Shown piece by piece: positions 6,825-10,657 of a stretch of 10,657 bases of DNA. The DNA lies in the NCBI GenBank assembly GCA_017517985.1, contig JAFWWX010000203.1, positions 1-10,657 of the forward strand, written 5' to 3'. The notes under the pieces were generated by a model that had not been told where the DNA came from, did not search any database, and was given only the letters and a program-made list of their open reading frames with translations. Made by a program: the position numbers and the translations under genes. Source of the stretch: Clostridia bacterium. Its GTDB lineage: Bacteria; Bacillota_A; Clostridia; Oscillospirales; CAG-382. The first letter of the stretch is position 1. Each line of letters opens with the position of its first letter.

Positions 6825-7368
6825 AGTAGAAGCCCTCCTTATCAAGTTCATTTTTAAGTGATAGCTTCGCACGATATAAAAGATTTTCGATCTGGCGTTT
6901 ACTTTTTTTCATCACAATAGAGATTTCTTTGTTTGATAAGTCCTCAAAAAAGGATAGGTATAAAACCTGACTGTATTCATCCTTAATCTTTTTTAGCGTC
7001 TTATGAACAACGAGTCGTTGTTCTTCTTTTATGTACTCAGTTTCAATGTTTTTCTCATCTATGAGCAAAGCATTATAGTCCTCATCGCTTAATTCTACTG
7101 TTTTTGAATTGTGTCTTATATAATCTATCGCCAGATTTCTTCCGATGGAATAGAGCCAAGTCTTAAAGGATGATTTTCCTTTGAATTTTGTTCTTTTTAC
7201 AACCAACCTAACAAAGCAATCCTCCGTTAAATCTTCTGCTATATGAATATTTTTGACAAATTGGTTCATATAGAGCATCAATCCATCTTTATAATCTCTG
7301 ATAATATCTACGATACCACTTTCATCACCTTCAAGGAAACGGCGGTAGCTACTTGCACCGTTTTCCAT
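6811..7368 (-). CDS. ECF-family RNA polymerase sigma factor
   Basis: 185 residues from the ATG at 7368, which has AAAGGAG at 7375-7381 with a 6-base spacer; an ATG at 7401 in frame has no site. Region 2 covers about residues 7-87: the core-binding helix with AEDLTEDCFVRL, then KFKGKSSFKTWLYSIGRNLA, the typical ECF -10 recognition segment, ending DYIRH. Region 4 covers about 121-173: LKKIKDEYSQVLYLSFFEDL, then the helix-turn-helix SNKEISIVMKKSKRQIENLL that reads the -35 element, ending RAKLSLKNEL. Length and the lack of regions 1 and 3 fit the ECF (group 4) family. It directs RNA polymerase to a small set of promoters when released from a membrane anti-sigma factor, here probably the product of the overlapping next gene. 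Its targets are unknown; the downstream envelope genes are the obvious candidates. Confidence 0.95.
   Translation of the reverse strand: MENGASSYRRFLEGDESGIVDIIRDYKDGLMLYMNQFVKNIHIAEDLTEDCFVRLVVKRTKFKGKSSFKTWLYSIGRNLAIDYIRHNSKTVELSDEDYNALLIDEKNIETEYIKEEQRLVVHKTLKKIKDEYSQVLYLSFFEDLSNKEISIVMKKSKRQIENLLYRAKLSLKNELDKEGFYYEKL
6833..6840 (-). promoter_or_regulatory. Ribosome binding site deciding the anti-sigma start
   Basis: AAGGAGGG, 8 bases before the ATG at 6824 and inside the last codons of the sigma gene. It favours this start over upstream in-frame codons and makes translational coupling of the two genes likely. Confidence 0.8.
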
Positions 7369-7374
7369 AATATT

Positions 7375-7381
7375 CTCCTTT
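7375..7381 (-). promoter_or_regulatory. Ribosome binding site deciding the sigma factor start
   Basis: AAAGGAG, 6 bases before the ATG at 7368. The alternative ATG at 7401 is preceded only by AT-rich sequence with no purine-rich site, so the shorter protein is preferred. Confidence 0.8.
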
Positions 7382-7407
7382 CCGAAAGATTTATCTTCCA
7401 TTTATTA

Positions 7408-7433
7408 GACGGATTGATTTAGATTTTCTCTCA
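7408..7433 (-). promoter_or_regulatory. Possible ECF-type promoter before the sigma gene
   Basis: On the minus strand, TGAGAG (7428-7433) is followed after exactly 16 bases by CGTC (7408-7411) and then TAAT. Bacillus extracytoplasmic sigma factors such as SigM and SigW use TGAAAC, 16 bases, CGTC or CGTA. The -10 match and spacing are good, but the normally strong AAC of the -35 element is absent. It overlaps the stop codon of the preceding gene. If used, transcription would begin near 7401, which agrees with the translation start at 7368. Confidence 0.3.
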
Positions 7434-7724
7434 CTTGTTTTTTGCATTAAAAACTGTAAGAATTCTATGAGTAATCATTGCAAGGAATAGAGCTGAAATA
7501 ATTATCAGCAAACAGATGAAATAAACGACTGCTTTTAACGACATCCAACTTCCGTCATCGTATAATCCAAAAAACTCGGTATAAACCATTCCTGAATACA
7601 TCGCACCAAGCATGCATAAGTAAAATGGAATTAGTCTAATGTGCTTATTTTTCATCTTAAAACATAACAATAGTTGAATGAGGTATGATACAATAAATAC
7701 ACCAAATGCAATGCCTATGTGCAT
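7431..7724 (-). CDS. Small membrane protein with three predicted helices
   Basis: 97 residues. The start is the ATG at 7724; an in-frame TGA lies three codons upstream, so no longer start is possible. The ribosome binding site is weak (only a GAGC-like stretch), unlike its neighbours. Hydrophobic segments lie at about residues 3-22, 31-50 and 64-88, separated by short charged loops (KMKNKHIR; EFFGLYDDGSW). The C-terminus is basic (NAKNK), as expected for a cytoplasmic end. I do not recognise the family. It follows another three-helix membrane protein after 33 bases and precedes the sigma factor gene. The weak site suggests low expression or dependence on translation of the gene before it. Confidence 0.7.
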   Translation of the reverse strand: MHIGIAFGVFIVSYLIQLLLCFKMKNKHIRLIPFYLCMLGAMYSGMVYTEFFGLYDDGSWMSLKAVVYFICLLIIISALFLAMITHRILTVFNAKNK

Positions 7725-7757
7725 ATAGTCAGCTCATTTTCTATGTAATAAAAGTGA

Positions 7758-8162
7758 TTATTTGTTTTTCTTAAAAGATAGTCTGATAGCATCAATTATC
7801 AATCCATATCCTGCCATTGAAATAACGCTCAAAATATGCCACAAATAAGGGATAGAATTTATTGCGTCACGGGCAGATTTTGTGCTGCTAAAGAAGTTAA
7901 GAAGCGGATTAAATCCTATAAACAAGCCTATATCATCAATTCCGACTAAATTTAATATAACACCGATAACAGCAACTATAACAAACCAAAATGTAAAAGT
8001 TTTAATTATGTTCAGCTGTTTTGTTACTCTCTGTTTGTTACTTGTATGTGTTTTATCTGAATTGATATACTTCTTCAACGCTTTTATTATAAGAATAAAA
8101 AGATATACCAAGCCGCCTAATAAACATATATTTAAAAAACTAAAAATCACTGTAGTGATCAT
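7758..8162 (-). CDS. Membrane protein with three predicted helices, unknown function
   Basis: 134 residues. The ATG at 8162 overlaps the TGA of the preceding gene (ATGA), with TTAGGAG about 10 bases upstream, so the two are probably coupled. Helices are expected at about residues 3-27, 54-75 and 105-127. The loop at 29-52 is basic (KKYINSDKTHTSNKQR) and likely cytoplasmic; the loop at 76-104 (FNPLLNFFSSTKSARDAINS) is more polar. The C-terminus is KKNK. No catalytic or transporter motif is visible and I do not recognise the family. It could form a unit with the small proteins on either side, but only gene order says so. Confidence 0.75.
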   Translation of the reverse strand: MITTVIFSFLNICLLGGLVYLFILIIKALKKYINSDKTHTSNKQRVTKQLNIIKTFTFWFVIVAVIGVILNLVGIDDIGLFIGFNPLLNFFSSTKSARDAINSIPYLWHILSVISMAGYGLIIDAIRLSFKKNK

Positions 8163-8461
8163 ATCGTTTCATCTCCTAACAATCTTATAGCGCACCTTGA
8201 AGGTTTGTTTTTGTCATAATAAACATTAACTGTTCCAAATATACCTATCAAACCTTCTCGTAAACCTATGTACTTTGTTTTTTTATATTTTCTTCCATTC
8301 ACGGTATATGAAACTGTCATAAGGTATGGAAACAACGCACCGTCAAGAGTATTCATACGAACAGGTTTTGTATTAAATTTTAACCACCAGCACTTTGTTA
8401 CTTTTTCGATCTTTCCATTAGTGCGATTTTCATTTGATATAGGAATCTCTTTTTTTTGCAT
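8159..8461 (-). CDS. Small protein with DUF3592-like beta domain
   Basis: 100 residues from the ATG at 8461, which has AAGGAGT at 8471-8477 overlapping the TAA of the upstream gene. A longer frame from a GTG at 8500 lacks a site and would overlap the upstream gene by 32 bases, so I reject it. The pattern TVSYTVNGRKYKKTKYIGL followed by VNVYYDKNKPSRCAI resembles DUF3592, whose members have a beta strand with Y-x-V-x-G and a later Y-D-P/K-x-x-P turn. The usual flanking membrane helices of that family are missing here, so it would be a cytoplasmic or peripheral single-domain form. Two tryptophans sit side by side near residue 25. The function is unknown. Its stop overlaps the next start by four bases. 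Confidence 0.72.
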   Translation of the reverse strand: MQKKEIPISNENRTNGKIEKVTKCWWLKFNTKPVRMNTLDGALFPYLMTVSYTVNGRKYKKTKYIGLREGLIGIFGTVNVYYDKNKPSRCAIRLLGDETI

Positions 8462-8468
8462 ATAACAC

Positions 8469-8867
8469 TTACTCCTTGCTATCAGGTCTTTCCCATTCAC
8501 CTGTTTCTAAATTCTTTTTCAAAACAAGTTTATAACTATGATTACCTCGCCTAAAATATATCTCTGAATCATCTTCATTCAGTTCTAATGCGAACTCATT
8601 TTTGGCTCCTAATGAACTGTTAAGACCACCAAATGTTGAGTAAAAAGTAAGGTAATGATCCTTTACTCCGCCGCCCTCATCTTTGTATGCTCTGATATAT
8701 CCCATAGACGACATTAATCCTGCATAAAAGGTGAGCACAGTACCATCTTCGGATACCGAATATTCGCCTAACGCTACATCTGTTCTCTCCATAAATCCTG
8801 TTCCTACGAAACAAATCGCAGAGAATGCAACTAGAACTGCTAATAAAATTATAAGAAATTTTTTCAT
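8469..8867 (-). CDS. Secreted or N-anchored protein of an uncharacterised clostridial family
   Basis: 132 residues. The ATG at 8867 follows AAGGAG placed in the 14-base gap after the lipoprotein gene. Residues 4-24 are hydrophobic (FLIILLAVLVAFSAICFVG), acting as a signal peptide or membrane anchor; a cysteine is present, but SAIC is not a lipobox. The outer part reads YSVSEDGTVLTFYAGLMSSM, then DHYLTFYSTFGGLNSSLGAK, EIYFRRG and a closing KKNLETGEWERP. I recall this arrangement from small conserved hypothetical proteins of Firmicutes. It looks like an all-beta domain with no catalytic residues that I can name. It is the second gene after citrate synthase, downstream of another envelope protein. 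Confidence 0.8.
   Translation of the reverse strand: MKKFLIILLAVLVAFSAICFVGTGFMERTDVALGEYSVSEDGTVLTFYAGLMSSMGYIRAYKDEGGGVKDHYLTFYSTFGGLNSSLGAKNEFALELNEDDSEIYFRRGNHSYKLVLKKNLETGEWERPDSKE
8471..8477 (-). promoter_or_regulatory. Ribosome binding site deciding the start of the 100-residue gene
   Basis: AAGGAGT, 9 bases before the ATG at 8461 and overlapping the TAA stop (8469-8471) of the preceding gene. It favours the ATG over a GTG at 8500. Confidence 0.75.
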
Positions 8868-8881
8868 ATCAACCTTTCTCC

Positions 8882-9844
8882 TTACTCGATCGTAAAGTAC
8901 ACCTCATATAAATCCTTATCAAATGAGCTATTATCGTTACGATTTGAAATTTCTTTTGTCATACGATAATAACCTGATGAAAGTTCACCATACAACCATT
9001 TCCATTCAACTTCCAGAGGTGTTATATCGTTAAGTTTAATATAATAAGCAATATCTTCCCATGCATAATCTATCAAAGGATTCGTTTCAACAGGTGTCCA
9101 TTTGTCATTAACTGTTTTTTCGAGTTTAAACCATTGTCCTGTGTGAAGATATTCAACATCCTTACTACCGAACTGTTCGATTTTTAATGTCATACCTTTT
9201 GGAGTCACGTCTTCTGCGCGAAGTGTTATGCCCCATTTATCAGAACTGATATAGTTGAAATGTGTTTTGCCTTTTGCTGTTCCTGATGGATATTGTGAAC
9301 TCAGTAAGGAGTCGTGAATATCGTTAAAAGTTACATTAGCATAATCGCTGAGAACAATCATTTCACTGATAACTGCTGCATTATTAAGATGTCCTTTTAT
9401 GTAATAGCAATATTTTAATCCATCAAGTGTTTTGCTGTAATTATCATACTTTTTGAAGATTACCCATTTTCCGTCAATATTGACCTCTTTGGTGATGCTT
9501 GTTGCGTTCTGATAACCATCAATCTCAAAGTTTGCTTCGCCTGATTTATGAGGAATTTCATTTTCTTTAACTGTCTTTTTAAGTTCTCCGTCCATTGTTC
9601 CGCAACGGGGAGTGTTTTCGCTTACAAGTCCTGAATCGTAATACAAATCACCGTCAACATTAAACATTTTAACAGACTTCTTTTCTAATTGTTCTCCGAA
9701 TTGTCCTTTAACCTTACTACTGTTCTCGCTGACATAGATTTTTGTTGGTCCATCAGCACCGCCTATTACTCCGATGCTTGCGTTATCGCAGGCAGTAAGC
9801 AGTAAACTGCACATTATAAGGGTTAATGTTATAATCCGTTTCAT
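8882..9844 (-). CDS. Lipoprotein with IGGADGPT motif and C-terminal Ig-like domain
   Basis: 320 residues. The ATG at 9844 has AAAGGAGG about 9 bases upstream, overlapping the stop of citrate synthase. The signal sequence ends in a good lipobox, LTAC, so Cys19 should be lipidated. Only eight residues later comes VIGGADGPTKI (26-36), the motif known from the Na+-translocating decarboxylase beta subunit; nothing else in the protein resembles that multi-helix pump, so this is not a decarboxylase. Residues 55-130 form a first domain (KMFNVDGDLYYDSG, RCGTMDGEL, VNIDGKWVIF). Residues 203-320 match my memory of the bacterial Ig-like family Big_14: TLKIEQ, LHTGQWFKLEK, W(x)4, then VEWKWLYGELSSGYYRMTKE and a final VYFTIE. 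It probably acts on the outer face of the membrane, by binding rather than catalysis. Its target is unknown. Confidence 0.88.
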   Translation of the reverse strand: MKRIITLTLIMCSLLLTACDNASIGVIGGADGPTKIYVSENSSKVKGQFGEQLEKKSVKMFNVDGDLYYDSGLVSENTPRCGTMDGELKKTVKENEIPHKSGEANFEIDGYQNATSITKEVNIDGKWVIFKKYDNYSKTLDGLKYCYYIKGHLNNAAVISEMIVLSDYANVTFNDIHDSLLSSQYPSGTAKGKTHFNYISSDKWGITLRAEDVTPKGMTLKIEQFGSKDVEYLHTGQWFKLEKTVNDKWTPVETNPLIDYAWEDIAYYIKLNDITPLEVEWKWLYGELSSGYYRMTKEISNRNDNSSFDKDLYEVYFTIE

Positions 9845-9858
9845 AGGCGTTGCCTCCT

Positions 9859-10657
9859 TTATCTGTTTTCAATATCTATATAATCTCTTTTTTCTTTTAC
9901 ATTGATATATGCCGGACGGATAATCTTTCCGTTATTCTGAATCTCCTCAATTCTGTGTGCACTCCAGCCAGCAATTCTTGAAATTGCAAATATCGGCGTG
10001 TAAAGCTCGTATGGAAGCTCAAGCATTTTATATATAAGACCTGAGAAGAAGTCCACATTCGAGCTTACACCCTTATAGATTTTCCGCTTGTCTGCGATAA
10101 TCCGAGGAGCAAGTCTTGCAACAGCTTCATACAGTGCAAAATCTTCATGGCAACCTTTTTCAACCGATAAGTCTTCAGCACAGATTTTTAATATATCTGC
10201 TCTCGGATCGGATTTTGAATATACAGCGTGTCCCATACCATAGATGAGTCCTGCATTGTCAAACGCTTCTTTGTTCAGAAGTTTCATGAGATAGTCTTCA
10301 ATCTCAGATTCTTTTTGTGTGTTGATGGAGTTTTTCATATCATCAAACATCTGAACAACCTTTATATTTGCTCCGCCGTGTCTCGGACCTTTAAGGGAAC
10401 CAAGAGCTGCTGCTATCGCAGAATAGGTGTCGGTTCCCGATGAGGTTACAACATGTGTTGTAAAGCTTGAGTTGTTACCACCGCCATGTTCTGCATGGAG
10501 TACAAGAGCAAGGTCGAGAACCTTTGCCTCAAGATGTGTAAATGCTCCATCCTTACGCAGAATATGCAACACATTTTCTGCCGTTGATAAGTACGGTTTA
10601 GGATCACGGATATGAAGGCTCTTGTCTAAATGATAATGCCTGTAACCGTGATAGCCA
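9859..10657 (-). CDS. gltA: Citrate synthase, C-terminal part (5' end beyond window)
   Basis: 265 complete codons open to the right edge; the family is usually 370-470 residues, so the N-terminal part is missing only because the window ends. It condenses oxaloacetate with acetyl-CoA to citrate in the cytoplasm. All three catalytic residues are visible: the histidine in KGPRHGGAN, the histidine in GMGHAVY (followed by SDPRAD) and the aspartate in SNVDFFSG. The substrate segment LHAEHGGGNNS and the arginine-containing SRIAGWSAHRIEE are also intact. The end, RPAYINVKEKRDYIDIENR, is typical. A GTG at 10572 inside the frame is an internal valine, not a start. The next gene begins 14 bases after the stop with its ribosome binding site overlapping it, so a transcript may continue into the lipoprotein gene. 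Clostridia often keep this enzyme for glutamate synthesis in an incomplete citric acid cycle. Confidence 0.96.
   Translation of the reverse strand, partial: GYHGYRHYHLDKSLHIRDPKPYLSTAENVLHILRKDGAFTHLEAKVLDLALVLHAEHGGGNNSSFTTHVVTSSGTDTYSAIAAALGSLKGPRHGGANIKVVQMFDDMKNSINTQKESEIEDYLMKLLNKEAFDNAGLIYGMGHAVYSKSDPRADILKICAEDLSVEKGCHEDFALYEAVARLAPRIIADKRKIYKGVSSNVDFFSGLIYKMLELPYELYTPIFAISRIAGWSAHRIEEIQNNGKIIRPAYINVKEKRDYIDIENR

Noticed and set aside
6825..6872. Longer N-terminus for the probable anti-sigma protein
   Set aside because: It would overlap the sigma gene by 62 bases with no ribosome binding site; AAGGAGGG precedes the ATG at 6824.
8146..8159. Inverted repeat ATCAC TGTA GTGAT followed on the minus strand by a T-rich run, as a terminator or attenuator
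   Set aside because: The stem is only five weak pairs and falls within the first codons of the 134-residue protein; the T-run encodes Ile-Phe-Ser-Phe.
8462..8500. Upstream GTG start giving a 113-residue version of the DUF3592-like protein
   Set aside because: No ribosome binding site, and it would overlap the preceding gene by 32 bases, whereas the ATG at 8461 has AAGGAGT at good spacing.
8882..9844. Na+-translocating decarboxylase beta subunit
   Set aside because: Only the eight-residue IGGADGPT motif matches. The protein has a lipobox, a single N-terminal hydrophobic segment and an Ig-like domain, not the many helices of the pump.
10570..10572. GTG as the start of citrate synthase
   Set aside because: The frame continues upstream to the window edge with typical citrate synthase sequence (PKPYLSTAENVL), so this codon is an internal valine.

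Overview
The window looks like a low-GC, Gram-positive anaerobe of the class Clostridia, probably a gut or rumen relative of the Oscillospiraceae or Lachnospiraceae. The reasons are the AT-rich composition, strong AAGGAGG ribosome binding sites before most genes, abundant SLH (S-layer homology) modules, and several secreted domains that I recall mainly from clostridial genomes. Every gene I can support lies on the minus strand, so transcription runs from high to low coordinates. Spacing is very tight: no gap exceeds about 65 bases, there is no non-coding stretch of 300 bases, and I see no convincing terminator. I found no rRNA, tRNA, CRISPR array, insertion sequence or riboswitch.

In transcription order, the right end (10657 to 9859) holds the C-terminal part of citrate synthase, with all three catalytic residues. 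Only 14 bases later comes a lipoprotein (9844-8882) with an IGGADGPT motif just after its lipid-anchored cysteine and an Ig-like domain at its C-terminus. Four small envelope or membrane proteins of unknown role follow (8867-7431).

The second block starts with an ECF sigma factor (7368-6811). It overlaps by 14 bases a single-pass membrane protein (6824-6141), the likely anti-sigma factor or signal sensor. After it come a membrane-anchored three-part protein (6132-4855), a small secreted protein (4841-4584), a 632-residue secreted protein combining a shortened amino-acid-binding domain with three SLH domains (4573-2675), a 500-residue secreted protein with a tandem domain repeat (2634-1132), and a protein with three SLH domains followed by a PstS-like phosphate-binding domain that leaves the window at its left edge (1085-1).

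The most interesting reading is a cell-envelope module. A sigma/anti-sigma pair sits at the head of a run of surface proteins, two of which join solute-binding-protein folds to SLH cell-wall anchors, with no ABC permease or ATPase gene in the window. Several of the proteins appear to share one unnamed domain of about 90 residues. The IGGADGPT motif, otherwise a hallmark of the Na+-translocating decarboxylase beta subunit, appears in two unrelated contexts. These functional links are inference from gene order and from reading the translations by eye.
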